DNA from: Planomonospora_B alba
GTDB taxonomy: Bacteria; Actinomycetota; Actinomycetes; Streptosporangiales; Streptosporangiaceae
Direction of reading: 5' to 3'
DNA length: 64,000 nt
Assembly: GCF_039534085.1 (NCBI RefSeq)
Contig: NZ_BAAAUT010000009.1
Location: forward strand, 1-64,000
The position numbers were made by a program, and so were the translations under genes. This document shows positions 22,848 to 31,311 of this stretch, in pieces (the first letter of the stretch is position 1; each line of letters begins with the position of its first letter). The notes beneath the pieces are model-generated. The model did not search any database and was not told the DNA's origin. It was given only the letters and a program-made list of their open reading frames with translations.

Positions 22848-25403
22848 ATGGCCACCCGTACGTCCAAAGGCGCCTCAGGCAAAACTCCGGCCAAGGGAAG
22901 CTCAGGCCGGTCGAGGTCCACCCCTGCCCGTACGGCTCCCGCCAGACGGCCGCCCGCCCGGACGCGGGCCGCCTCGGCGCGCAGGCCCGCCCCCTCCCAG
23001 CCGGACCCGCTCGGCTGGGTCTTCACCATGATCGCCAAGTTGTTCGTGGGGATCTGGATGCTGCTCGCCGCCGGCGTCGGCAGCGCGGCGCGGGCACTGG
23101 GGCAGAACGCGCGGGAGCTGGACCCGGTGCACCGCCGCGACGGCCTCGGCCTGGCCGTGTTCTCCGCGGCCATCGTGCTGGCCGCGATGACCTGGCGGAC
23201 CCCCACGGGCACGGTCTCGAAGGTGGTCGACTCCGTCATGCGCGGCGTCTTCGGCTCGCTGACCTGGCTGATCCCGGTCCTGCTGGCCCTGCTGGCCTGG
23301 CGGATCCTGCGCCACCCCGACCAGAGCCCCGACACCGGGCGGATGATGATCGGGTGGTCGGCCCTCACCATCGGCGTGCTCGGCATCGTGCACGTCGCGC
23401 ACGGCACGCCGTACCCCTCGGGAGGCCCCGCCGACGGCATGGACAAGGTCTCCGCCGCCGGCGGCATGGTCGGGTTCGTCATCGCCGCGCCCCCGGCCAG
23501 CATCCTGCCCGCGTTCATCACCATCCCGCTGCTGCTCATCCTGTCCGGCTTCGGGGTGCTGGTGATCACCGCGACCCCGGTGCACCGCATCCCGGAGCGG
23601 CTCGCCGAGATCCGGCACATGCTCTTCAACCGGGAGGCCGCCGCCCCGGCGGCCCGGACCCGCACGCCCGGCAAGCGGCCCGCCAGGAAGAGGCCGGGCG
23701 GCAGGGCGGGCGGTGCCGAGCCGGGCTCCGACGAGCCGGGCGACAGCGTCAAGCCGTACGACACGCCGGTCATCGCCGAGACCCCGGGCAGGCTCGCCGA
23801 GCACTCCCCGGAGATCGTGCCCGGCCTGGTGGACGAGGAGGAGTCTCCGGCGGCCCGGACGCTGCCCATCATCCCGGAGCCGCCCGCCCCGTCCCCGGCG
23901 CCGCGCAAGGTGGAGCAGCTCGTGCTCTCGCCGCAGGCCGGGCCGTACCAGCTGCCCGACACGCGGATCCTGCGGCCGGGCACCGCGCCCAAGCCGCAGA
24001 CCAAGGCCAACACCGTCGTGGTGGACGCGCTGACCAGCGTGCTGGAGCAGTTCGGCATCGACGCCCAGGTGATCGGCTTCACCCGGGGGCCGACGGTCAC
24101 CCGCTACGAGATCGAGCTCGGCCCGGCGGTCAAGGTCGAGAAGGTCACCGCGCTCACCAAGAACATCGCCTACGCGGTCAAGTCAGCCGACGTGCGGATC
24201 CTGTCGCCCATCCCGGGCAAGTCGGCGATCGGCGTGGAGATCCCGAACACCGACAAGGACCTCGTCTCGCTCGGCGACATCCTGCGCTCCCCGGTGGCCC
24301 AGGCCGACCACCACCCGATGATCGTCGGCCTCGGCAAGGACGTCGAGGGCCGCACGATCGTGGCCAACCTGGCCAAGATGCCGCACCTGCTCATCGCGGG
24401 CGCCACCGGCGCGGGCAAGTCGGTCTGCGTCAACGGGCTGATCTCCTCGATCCTGATGCGCGCCACCCCCGACGAGGTCCGGATGGTCCTGGTCGACCCC
24501 AAGCGGGTGGAGCTGTCGGTCTACGAGGGCATCCCGCACCTCATCACGCCGATCATCACCAACCCCAAGAAGGCCGCCGAGGCCCTGGAGTGGGTGGTGG
24601 GCGAGATGGACCGCCGCTACGACGACCTGGCCGCCAGCGGCTTCCGGCACGTGGACGACTTCAACAAGGCGGTGCGCGCCGGCAAGCTGACGGCCCCGCC
24701 CGGCAGCGAGCGGGTCTACCAGCCCTACCCCTACCTGCTGGTGATCGTCGACGAGCTCGCCGACCTGATGATGGTCGCCCCGCGCGACGTCGAGGACTCC
24801 ATCGTCCGCATCACCCAGCTCGCCCGCGCGGCCGGCATCCACCTGGTCATCGCCACCCAGCGCCCCTCGGTGGACGTCGTGACCGGCCTGATCAAGGCGA
24901 ACGTGCCCTCTCGGCTGGCCTTCGCCACCTCCTCGCTCGCCGACAGCCGGGTCATCCTCGACCAGCCCGGCGCGGAGAAGCTGGTCGGGCAGGGCGACGC
25001 GCTCTTCCTGCCGATGGGCGCGAGCAAGCCCATGCGGCTGCAGAACGCCTTCGTCTCGGAGAAGGAGATCGCCGAGGTCGTCGCGCACTGCAAGGCCCAG
25101 ATGCAGGCCGAGTACCGCGCCGACGTGATGGCCTCCGCCACGGTCAAGAAGGAGATCGACGAGGACATCGGCGACGACCTCGACCTGCTGGTGCAGGCGG
25201 CCGAGCTGATCGTGACCACCCAGTTCGGCTCGACCTCCATGCTCCAGCGGAAGCTGCGGGTGGGCTTCGCCAAGGCGGGCCGCCTGATGGACCTGCTGGA
25301 GAGCCGCAACGTCGTCGGCCCCAGCGAGGGCTCCAAGGCGCGGGAGGTGCTGGTCAAGCCGGACGAGCTGCCCGGGCTCCTGGCCGATCTGCGGGGGGAG
25401 TAG
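22848..25403 (+). CDS. ftsK: DNA translocase FtsK/SpoIIIE
   Basis: An 851-residue septal DNA pump that clears chromosomes during division and sporulation. After a basic, Ala/Pro-rich N-terminus come four TM segments (about residues 55-225), a Pro-rich linker, and the RecA-like motor with Walker A GATGAGKS (about 517-524) and Walker B LLVIVDELADLMM near 630. The C-terminal gamma domain (TTQFGSTSMLQRKLRVGFAK) reads the orientation sequences. No Shine-Dalgarno sequence is seen before the ATG and a -10-like TAGCCT lies 6 bases upstream, so translation may be leaderless. Confidence 0.95.
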   Translation: MATRTSKGASGKTPAKGSSGRSRSTPARTAPARRPPARTRAASARRPAPSQPDPLGWVFTMIAKLFVGIWMLLAAGVGSAARALGQNARELDPVHRRDGLGLAVFSAAIVLAAMTWRTPTGTVSKVVDSVMRGVFGSLTWLIPVLLALLAWRILRHPDQSPDTGRMMIGWSALTIGVLGIVHVAHGTPYPSGGPADGMDKVSAAGGMVGFVIAAPPASILPAFITIPLLLILSGFGVLVITATPVHRIPERLAEIRHMLFNREAAAPAARTRTPGKRPARKRPGGRAGGAEPGSDEPGDSVKPYDTPVIAETPGRLAEHSPEIVPGLVDEEESPAARTLPIIPEPPAPSPAPRKVEQLVLSPQAGPYQLPDTRILRPGTAPKPQTKANTVVVDALTSVLEQFGIDAQVIGFTRGPTVTRYEIELGPAVKVEKVTALTKNIAYAVKSADVRILSPIPGKSAIGVEIPNTDKDLVSLGDILRSPVAQADHHPMIVGLGKDVEGRTIVANLAKMPHLLIAGATGAGKSVCVNGLISSILMRATPDEVRMVLVDPKRVELSVYEGIPHLITPIITNPKKAAEALEWVVGEMDRRYDDLAASGFRHVDDFNKAVRAGKLTAPPGSERVYQPYPYLLVIVDELADLMMVAPRDVEDSIVRITQLARAAGIHLVIATQRPSVDVVTGLIKANVPSRLAFATSSLADSRVILDQPGAEKLVGQGDALFLPMGASKPMRLQNAFVSEKEIAEVVAHCKAQMQAEYRADVMASATVKKEIDEDIGDDLDLLVQAAELIVTTQFGSTSMLQRKLRVGFAKAGRLMDLLESRNVVGPSEGSKAREVLVKPDELPGLLADLRGE

Positions 25404-25495
25404 GCGGACACCGACCCCCCACGGTGACGATCCTCTCATCACTGGTTGAATAGGACTCGCTACGCAACGTCAAGAAGCGGGGGAGCGTGCACCAG

Positions 25496-26398
25496 ATGAA
25501 CGAGGGGAACGAGAGCATCGACACCGGCGGAGCCGCCACGGGCACGGACGGCTCCGCCGGGGCGCCGTACGGCGCCCGCACGAGCATCGGGCGCACTCTG
25601 GCCGAGGCCCGCCGGGCGGCAGGCCTGACCGCCGAGCAGCTGAGCGCGCGGGCGTGCGTGCGCGCCACGCTCATCCACGCCATCGAGCGTGACGACTTCT
25701 CCCTGTGCGGGGGCGACTTCTACGCGCGCGGGCACGTCCGCAACCTCGCCCGGATCCTCGGCCTGGACGCCGAGGCCCTGGTCTGCGAGTTCGACGAGCA
25801 GCACGGCGGCGTACCGCTGCCGGTCCGCGCCGCCAGCGTGTTCCAGGCCGACCGGCCCATCAAGATCCGCGAACGCCGCTCGCCCAACTGGACGCTGGCC
25901 ATGGCCGTCGCGCTGGCCGTCGTCGTCGCCTTCGGCGTGGTGCGGACGATGGGCGGGGCCGGGGACACCCCGGCCGAGACCCAGCCGGTCGCCGCTCCCA
26001 CGCTGCCCTCCCTCCCCCCGCCGCCCATCCCGCCGTCCGGCGTGCCGCAGGCCCCGGCCGCGCCCACGGTGCCGCCCGCGCCGGGGGTGCCCGCCGACCC
26101 GGCCCGCGGGGCCGCCTCGGCCCGGGGCGACCGGGACGCCGGGGAGGTCGTGCTCGAGGTCACCGCGGAGCGCTCGTCGAAGCTCAGCGTGCGGGACGCG
26201 GACGGAAGGAAGATCTTCTCCGGCACGCTCAAGGCCGGCAAGACCGCGCGCTGGAAGGCGAAGAAGGGGCTGAAGGTCGCCTTCGGCGACGCCGGCGCGG
26301 TCTCCGTGCAGGTGAACGGGGAGGACCTGGGGGCTCCGGGCCGTTCGGGGCAGAGCGTCAGGCGCTCCTACGCGCCCGCTGAGCCCGCCCGCCGGTAG
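25496..26398 (+). CDS. RodZ-like helix-turn-helix membrane protein
   Basis: A 300-residue protein with a cytoplasmic HTH_25 domain (IGRTLAEARRAAGLTAEQLS through FYARGHVRNLARILGLD), one TM helix (LAMAVALAVVVAFGVV, about residues 138-155), a Pro-rich spacer and a C-terminal DUF4115-type beta domain (VLEVTAERSSKLSVRDADG). This is the RodZ architecture, linked in other bacteria to MreB and cell shape, and it is regularly found between ftsK and rimO in actinomycetes. GGGGGAG is well placed for ATG 25496; GTG 25487 is too close to it. Confidence 0.85.
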   Translation: MNEGNESIDTGGAATGTDGSAGAPYGARTSIGRTLAEARRAAGLTAEQLSARACVRATLIHAIERDDFSLCGGDFYARGHVRNLARILGLDAEALVCEFDEQHGGVPLPVRAASVFQADRPIKIRERRSPNWTLAMAVALAVVVAFGVVRTMGGAGDTPAETQPVAAPTLPSLPPPPIPPSGVPQAPAAPTVPPAPGVPADPARGAASARGDRDAGEVVLEVTAERSSKLSVRDADGRKIFSGTLKAGKTARWKAKKGLKVAFGDAGAVSVQVNGEDLGAPGRSGQSVRRSYAPAEPARR

Positions 26399-26467
26399 GG
26401 TCGCGGGCGGCCGGGAACGGGGGAGGTGCATCGGTGGTGGCCAACTGCCGATACCGTAGTGTTCACC

Positions 26468-27880
26468 ATGTCATCCCGCCGAACCGCATCGCTGATCACA
26501 CTGGGCTGCGCGCGCAACGAGGTCGACTCCGAGGAGCTCGCCGCGCGGCTTGAGGCTGCCGGCTGGCAGCTGGGCGACGACGACCCCGACGTCATCGTCG
26601 TCAACACGTGTGGCTTCATCGACTCAGCGAAGAAGGACTCCATCGACACGCTGCTCGCCGCAGCCGACTCCGGGGCCAAGGTGGTCGCTGCGGGCTGCAT
26701 GGCCGAGCGGTACGGCGACCAGCTCGCCGAGGCGCTGCCCGAGGCGGCGGCCGTCATCTCCTTCGACGACTACACCGAGATCGGCGCACGCCTGGACGAC
26801 GTGCTGGAGGGACGGCCGCTCGTCCCGCACAGCCCGCGCGACCGCAGGACGCTGCTGCCCATCTCGCCGGTCGAGCGCGCCGCCGCGCCCAAGTCCGCCA
26901 TCCCCGGCCACGGCGACGAGCTGCCCGAGGGCGTCGCCCCGGCCAGCGGTCCCCGGCCGCTGCGCCGGCGCCTGGGCGACGGCCCGGTGGCCTCGCTGAA
27001 GCTGGCCTCCGGCTGCGACCGGCGCTGCACGTTCTGCGCCATCCCGGCCTTCCGCGGCGCCTACGTCTCGCGCCGGCCGGAGGAGCTGCTCGGCGAGGCC
27101 GCGTGGCTGGCCGAGCAGGGCGTCAAGGAGCTCGTGCTGGTCAGCGAGAACTCCACCTCCTACGGCAAGGACCTGGGCGACCTGCGGGCGCTGGAGAAGC
27201 TGCTGCCGCGCATCGCCGCGGTCGAGGGCGTCGAGCGGGTGCGGGTCAGCTACCTGCAGCCCGCCGAGCTCCGCCCCGGCCTGCTGGAGGCGATCGCCGG
27301 CACCGAGGGCGTGGCACCGTACTTCGACCTGTCCTTCCAGCACGCGTCCGGCACGGTGCTGCGCCGGATGCGGCGCTTCGGCGACCCCCGGCGCTTCCTG
27401 GACCTGCTGGAGACCATCCGGGCCGCCGCCCCCGAGGCGGGGGTGCGCTCCAACTTCATCGTGGGCTTCCCCGGCGAGACCGAGGAGGAGTTCGGTGAGC
27501 TGGTGGACTTCCTGCAGGCGGCCAGGCTCGACGTGATCGGCGTCTTCGGCTACTCCGACGAGGAGGGCACCGAGGCGGCGTCGCTGCCCGGCAAGCTCGA
27601 GCAGGAGGTCGTCGACGCGCGCGTGGCCGCGCTCACCGAGCTGGCCGAGGAGCTCATGGCCCAGCGGGCCGAGGAGCGCATCGGCACCGAGGTGGACGTC
27701 CTCATCGAGGAGGACCTCGGGGACGGCGGGTACGAGGGCCGCGCGGCCCACCAGGGGCCCGAGGTCGACGGCTGCGTCACCGTCCAGGGCATCGGCCTGG
27801 TCCCCGGCCAGATCGTCCGGGCCGTCGTGGTCGACTCCGAGGGCGTCGACCTGATCGCCCGCATCAAGGCCGCACCGTGA
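26468..27880 (+). CDS. rimO: ribosomal protein S12 methylthiotransferase
   Basis: A 470-residue radical-SAM enzyme that adds a methylthio group to an aspartate of ribosomal protein S12. It has an N-terminal UPF0004 domain with cluster cysteines (LGCARNEVDSE, VNTCGFI, AAGCMAERY), a radical SAM domain with CDRRCTFC (about residues 183-190) and a C-terminal TRAM domain. DSEELAARL and the long loop before the SAM motif match RimO better than MiaB. I start at ATG 26468, where family similarity begins; no ribosome site is seen, and TACCGT lies 10 bases upstream. Confidence 0.95.
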   Translation: MSSRRTASLITLGCARNEVDSEELAARLEAAGWQLGDDDPDVIVVNTCGFIDSAKKDSIDTLLAAADSGAKVVAAGCMAERYGDQLAEALPEAAAVISFDDYTEIGARLDDVLEGRPLVPHSPRDRRTLLPISPVERAAAPKSAIPGHGDELPEGVAPASGPRPLRRRLGDGPVASLKLASGCDRRCTFCAIPAFRGAYVSRRPEELLGEAAWLAEQGVKELVLVSENSTSYGKDLGDLRALEKLLPRIAAVEGVERVRVSYLQPAELRPGLLEAIAGTEGVAPYFDLSFQHASGTVLRRMRRFGDPRRFLDLLETIRAAAPEAGVRSNFIVGFPGETEEEFGELVDFLQAARLDVIGVFGYSDEEGTEAASLPGKLEQEVVDARVAALTELAEELMAQRAEERIGTEVDVLIEEDLGDGGYEGRAAHQGPEVDGCVTVQGIGLVPGQIVRAVVVDSEGVDLIARIKAAP

Positions 27881-27905
27881 ACGCGCCGCCGGGCCGGGAG
27901 AGCGT

Positions 27906-28511
27906 ATGACCGACACGCCAGAGACCGGCACCGAGACGACGCCGGCGGGCCGCCGGAAGGTGAGCCTGTGGAACATCGCCAACGTCGTGACGGTGCTACG
28001 ACTGGCGATGGTGCCGTTCTTCGTGGTCTGCCTCTTCCTGCCGGGCACCGGTTGGCGGATCACCGCGCTGGCGGTCTTCCTGGTGGCCTCGCTCACCGAC
28101 CTGCTCGACGGCGAGCTGGCCCGCCGCTACGGCCTGATCACCGACTTCGGGAAGATCGCCGACCCGATCGCCGACAAGGCCCTGACCGGGGCGGCGCTGA
28201 TCGGCCTGTCGGTCCTGGGCGAGCTGCCGTGGTGGGTCACCGCGGTGATCCTGGGCAGGGAGGCCGGGGTCACGCTGCTGCGCTTCGCGGTCCTGCGGCA
28301 CGGGGTGATCCCGGCCAGTTACGGCGGCAAGGTGAAGACCGTCCTGCAGATGCTCGCCATCACCTGCTACATCCTGCCCGGCGTGCCGGGCGCGGTCCGC
28401 TGGACCGTCATGGGGGCGGCGGTCGTGGTGACCGTCGGGACCGGCCTGGACTACGTGGTCCGGGCCGTCAAGCTGCGGCAGGTCGCCAGGCGGGCGAGGG
28501 CCGCGTCATGA
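27906..28511 (+). CDS. pgsA: CDP-diacylglycerol--glycerol-3-phosphate 3-phosphatidyltransferase
   Basis: Makes phosphatidylglycerol phosphate from CDP-diacylglycerol and glycerol 3-phosphate in the membrane. This 201-residue protein carries the CDP-alcohol phosphotransferase signature as DLLDGELARRYGLITDFGK followed by IADPIADK, with all four aspartates, and about five or six TM segments. NIANVVTVLRL at the N-terminus is typical of PgsA. GGGAGAG lies before the ATG. The stop overlaps the cinA start (ATGA), so the two are coupled. Confidence 0.93.
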   Translation: MTDTPETGTETTPAGRRKVSLWNIANVVTVLRLAMVPFFVVCLFLPGTGWRITALAVFLVASLTDLLDGELARRYGLITDFGKIADPIADKALTGAALIGLSVLGELPWWVTAVILGREAGVTLLRFAVLRHGVIPASYGGKVKTVLQMLAITCYILPGVPGAVRWTVMGAAVVVTVGTGLDYVVRAVKLRQVARRARAAS

Positions 28512-29083
28512 CGGCCCCGCGGGGGGCCGCGGGCGCGTCCGGGGGGACGGCGCCGGAGGCGGCCCGCGCCGCGGTGCCCGGGGCGGCCGGCCCGGTCCCG
28601 GCGGCCCGGGTGATCGCGCTGCTCGCCGGCCGCGGCGAGACGGTCGCGGTCGCCGAGTCGCTGACCGCGGGGCTGATCGGCGCGGCCCTGACGGCGCCGC
28701 CGGGGGCCTCGGCGGCCTTCGTGGGCGGGGTGCTGTCCTACGCCACCGAGCTCAAGCGGCGCCTGCTGGGCGTCCCCGCCGACCTGCTGGAACGCGAGGG
28801 GGCCGTGCACCCGGAGGTCGCGGCGGCGATGGCGGCGGGGGTGCGCGAGCTCACCGGGTCCACGTACGGCCTGGCCGCCACCGGCGTGGCCGGCCCCGAC
28901 CCGCAGGACGGAAAGGCGGTCGGAACCGTCCACCTGGCCGTTAGCGGCCCCGCGGGGCGGGTATGGCATCGGGACCTGCAGCTGGACGGGACGCGTGAGG
29001 AGATCCGGAGATGCACCGCGTACGAGGCCGTGGACCTGCTCCGCGGCGCGCTGGAGCCCGGTCCGGGGGAACATTCCGGGTGA
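28508..29083 (+). CDS. cinA: CinA-family nicotinamide-nucleotide amidohydrolase
   Basis: A 191-residue protein corresponding to the CinA C-terminal domain, which deamidates NMN to nicotinate mononucleotide. Family motifs are AVAESLTAGLIGAALT, VGGVLSYATELKRRLLGV and YGLAATGVAGPD. About 40 poorly conserved Ala/Gly/Pro-rich residues come first. The ATG lies in the pgsA stop. The N-terminal MoaB-like domain of full-length CinA is absent, as is usual in actinomycetes. Confidence 0.9.
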   Translation: MTAPRGAAGASGGTAPEAARAAVPGAAGPVPAARVIALLAGRGETVAVAESLTAGLIGAALTAPPGASAAFVGGVLSYATELKRRLLGVPADLLEREGAVHPEVAAAMAAGVRELTGSTYGLAATGVAGPDPQDGKAVGTVHLAVSGPAGRVWHRDLQLDGTREEIRRCTAYEAVDLLRGALEPGPGEHSG

Positions 29084-29290
29084 TTACCGCGTTACGTCCC
29101 CAGCGAACATGCTCACCGCAGTCTGCCGCGATGTCGGCCGATGCAGGTACGGTGGAGCTGTGACTGAGGGCAGCGTCAAGCGATGATGACGGCGAGGCGA
29201 ATGTACGAAGGGTCGCGTTCGAAGAACGGGCGGCACGAACCGATCGCGCGGAACGTCGCCAAGACGTCCGCGCCGGGGAGGGAGCGACAG

Positions 29291-29680
29291 ATGGTCCTGC
29301 TGCGTCAGCTGCTCGGCGACGTACTGCGGCGGCTGCGGGTGCGGCAGGGGCGCACCCTGCGTGAGGTCTCGACACTGGCTCGGGTGTCCCTCGGCTACCT
29401 GTCCGAGGTGGAGCGCGGCCAGAAGGAGGCCTCCTCCGAGCTGCTCGCGTCGATCTGCGGCGCCCTCGGTGTGCCTCTCTCCCAGGTGCTCCGTGAGGTC
29501 TCCGACCAGTTCGCGCTGGCCGAGCTCCAGCACGCCCCGGTGCTCGCCGACGTCCCCGAGCGGGAGCGCATCCCCGAGACGGTGCCCGCCGCCCTGCCGG
29601 ACGACGCCTTCGAGGGCTTCCGGGCGGTCGTGCCGCCCATCGAGCACACCCCCGAGGTGAAGGACATGGTCGCCGCCTAG
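29291..29680 (+). CDS. clgR: XRE-type regulator ClgR
   Basis: A 129-residue regulator that in actinomycetes activates clp protease and other stress genes. The N-terminus MVLLRQLLGDVLRRLRVRQG and the helix-turn-helix REVSTLARVSLGYLSEVERG with QKEASSELLASICGAL are almost diagnostic. GGGAGGGAGCGACAG lies before ATG 29291; an ATG at 29183 in the same frame adds residues without family similarity. The short Ala-terminated C-terminus (KDMVAA) resembles the degron by which ClgR is degraded by its own target Clp. The 207 bases before it are promoter region with no further gene. Confidence 0.93.
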   Translation: MVLLRQLLGDVLRRLRVRQGRTLREVSTLARVSLGYLSEVERGQKEASSELLASICGALGVPLSQVLREVSDQFALAELQHAPVLADVPERERIPETVPAALPDDAFEGFRAVVPPIEHTPEVKDMVAA

Positions 29681-29703
29681 GCGCCATCGCACGCCGGCCG
29701 GTC

Positions 29704-30483
29704 TCACTCCGGCTGGCAGTGACGGCACCAGTAGACCAGCCGTTCCTGCGGCTGTGCCCCCATCTCCGCCCGGCTGACCCGATTCCCGCAGCGCAGGCAT
29801 GCCCGGCCCGCCCTGCCGTAGACCCACATCCCCCGTCCCGGGCGGAGATCACCGGTGGTCACCCGGTCCGTCCGGTCCTTGTTCTCCTCCAGCAGCCGGT
29901 GTGCGATCTCCACGATGCCCTCGACGTCGTCGACCGCCCCCACCGGCCGCCACGGCGAGACCCCGGCGAGGAAGAGCGTCTCCGCCCGGTAGATCGTGCC
30001 GATCCCGGCCAGGTTGCGCTGGTCGAGCAGGGCCTCACCGACGGTCCGCCCGGGGTCGGCCGCCAGCCGCCGCACGGCCTCCGGCGGATCCCAGTCCGGG
30101 CCGAGCAGGTCGGGACCGAGATGCCCGACCACCCGGTGCTCGTCGGCCGTCCTGAGCAGGTCCACCATGCCCAGCCGTACGCCCACGGCCTGCCATTCGG
30201 CGTTGGCGAGCACCAGCCGCACCCGGTCGCCCGGGGGCGTCCGGCGGCCGGCCGGGGAGACGAGCCAGTCGCCGTCCATCCGCAGATGGGTGTGGACGGT
30301 CAGCCCGCCCTCGACGCGGGTGAGCAGGTGCTTGCCGCGGGAGACGGTCTCCAGTACGGTCCGGCCGGTCAGGTCGGCGGTGGCGTGCCGGGGCACGCGG
30401 AAGTCGGAGCGGGTCAGGACCCGGCCGTCGAGGGCCCGGCCGAGCCGTCCCGCGGTCCGGTGGACGACGTCACCCTCGGGCAT
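29704..30483 (-). CDS. nei2: Fpg/Nei-family DNA glycosylase (endonuclease VIII-like)
   Basis: A 259-residue base-excision repair enzyme. The catalytic N-terminus is MPEGD (Pro2 after Met removal, with Glu3), a conserved lysine sits in SRGKHLLTR, the H2TH region includes LDQRNLAGIGTIYRAE, and a C-terminal zinc finger has cysteines in CLRCGNRV and YWCRHC. VVHRTAGRL and the overall pattern fit the actinobacterial Nei2 group. It is convergent with clgR, 23 bases away. In many relatives recA follows clgR instead. Confidence 0.9.
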   Translation of the reverse strand: MPEGDVVHRTAGRLGRALDGRVLTRSDFRVPRHATADLTGRTVLETVSRGKHLLTRVEGGLTVHTHLRMDGDWLVSPAGRRTPPGDRVRLVLANAEWQAVGVRLGMVDLLRTADEHRVVGHLGPDLLGPDWDPPEAVRRLAADPGRTVGEALLDQRNLAGIGTIYRAETLFLAGVSPWRPVGAVDDVEGIVEIAHRLLEENKDRTDRVTTGDLRPGRGMWVYGRAGRACLRCGNRVSRAEMGAQPQERLVYWCRHCQPE

Positions 30484-30637
30484 GGGCCCAGCGTATCCGG
30501 CCCCGGGCGGGCGGGGCCGGGAGGCGGGAGGTCCGGGGGAGGGTCCGCCGGAGACTCTCCGTGCGGGGGCCGAGCGGTGCGGACGGGGTGGCCGGGGTGG
30601 CCGGGGAGGGTCCCGGCCGGGCCCGCGGCGGCGCCTG

Positions 30638-31087
30638 TCAGTCCCAGGCGGCGGGGTCGGCGGCGAGCTGGCGGACCCGCTCGGGGAGCGCGCCGGTGGC
30701 CACGCTCTCCAGCGTGACCTCCTCCAGGATGGCCCGCTCGCTGGCGCGCAGCGCGATCCAGACCTGCTGCAGCGACTCGGCGGGCCCGCGGTAGCCGACG
30801 TGCTCGGGGCGCTCGCCCCGCACGTTGGCCAGCGGGCCGTCCACGGCGCGGATCACGTCGGCGAGGCTGATCTCCGCGGCGGGACGCGCCAGCACGTAGC
30901 CGCCCTCCGGGCCGCGCTGGCCCCGGACGAGACCGGCGCGGCGCATCTGGAGCAGGATGTTCTCCAGATACTTGGGCGGCATGTCCTGCTCCTTGGCGAG
31001 CTCGCCCACGGTGGTTGGCCCCTCGCCTGCTGCGGCGAGTTCGGCGGCGGCACGCAGGGCATAGTCGACACGAGCAGATAGGCGCAT
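30638..31087 (-). CDS. Rrf2-family transcriptional regulator without Fe-S cysteines
   Basis: A 149-residue Rrf2 regulator: MRLSARVDYALRAAAELA, the recognition region TVGELAKEQDMPPKYLENIL and the wing RGQRGPEGGYVLARP are clear. The stretch between the wing helix and the C-terminal helix, where IscR, NsrR and RsrR-type proteins carry their cluster cysteines, has none (the protein contains no Cys), so it is unlikely to hold an Fe-S cluster. ATG 31087 is where family similarity starts. It is divergent from the first ROK gene. The 154 bases toward nei2 hold only short GGGGTGGCC repeats. Confidence 0.88.
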   Translation of the reverse strand: MRLSARVDYALRAAAELAAAGEGPTTVGELAKEQDMPPKYLENILLQMRRAGLVRGQRGPEGGYVLARPAAEISLADVIRAVDGPLANVRGERPEHVGYRGPAESLQQVWIALRASERAILEEVTLESVATGALPERVRQLAADPAAWD

Positions 31088-31219
31088 GAAGATGATTATC
31101 CCGCCTCCCGGCGACCACTCGGGCGCGAGGCCCCGCCGGGCGGGCGTCCCGCGGCGCCGCGCCGGGGCCGGCCGCACGGCGGGAGCGCTCCCATCGATCA
31201 CCCGCTCCGGAGCCTTCGC

Positions 31220-31229
31220 GCGCTAAACT
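31220..31229 (+). promoter_or_regulatory. element shared by both ROK gene promoters
   Basis: GCGCTAAACT here recurs exactly at 37668-37677, in each case 60-80 bases before a ROK gene. It lies in the 218-base divergent region between the Rrf2 gene and the first ROK gene and may be part of the ROK operator or a promoter element. Confidence 0.55.
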
Positions 31230-31311
31230 CTCGGGAAAATTCACCGACGACGGACCGCCATTCTCGCCCGGCCTGGGCGGCGACGGACAACGCCGAAAAG
31301 AAAGCATGCAT

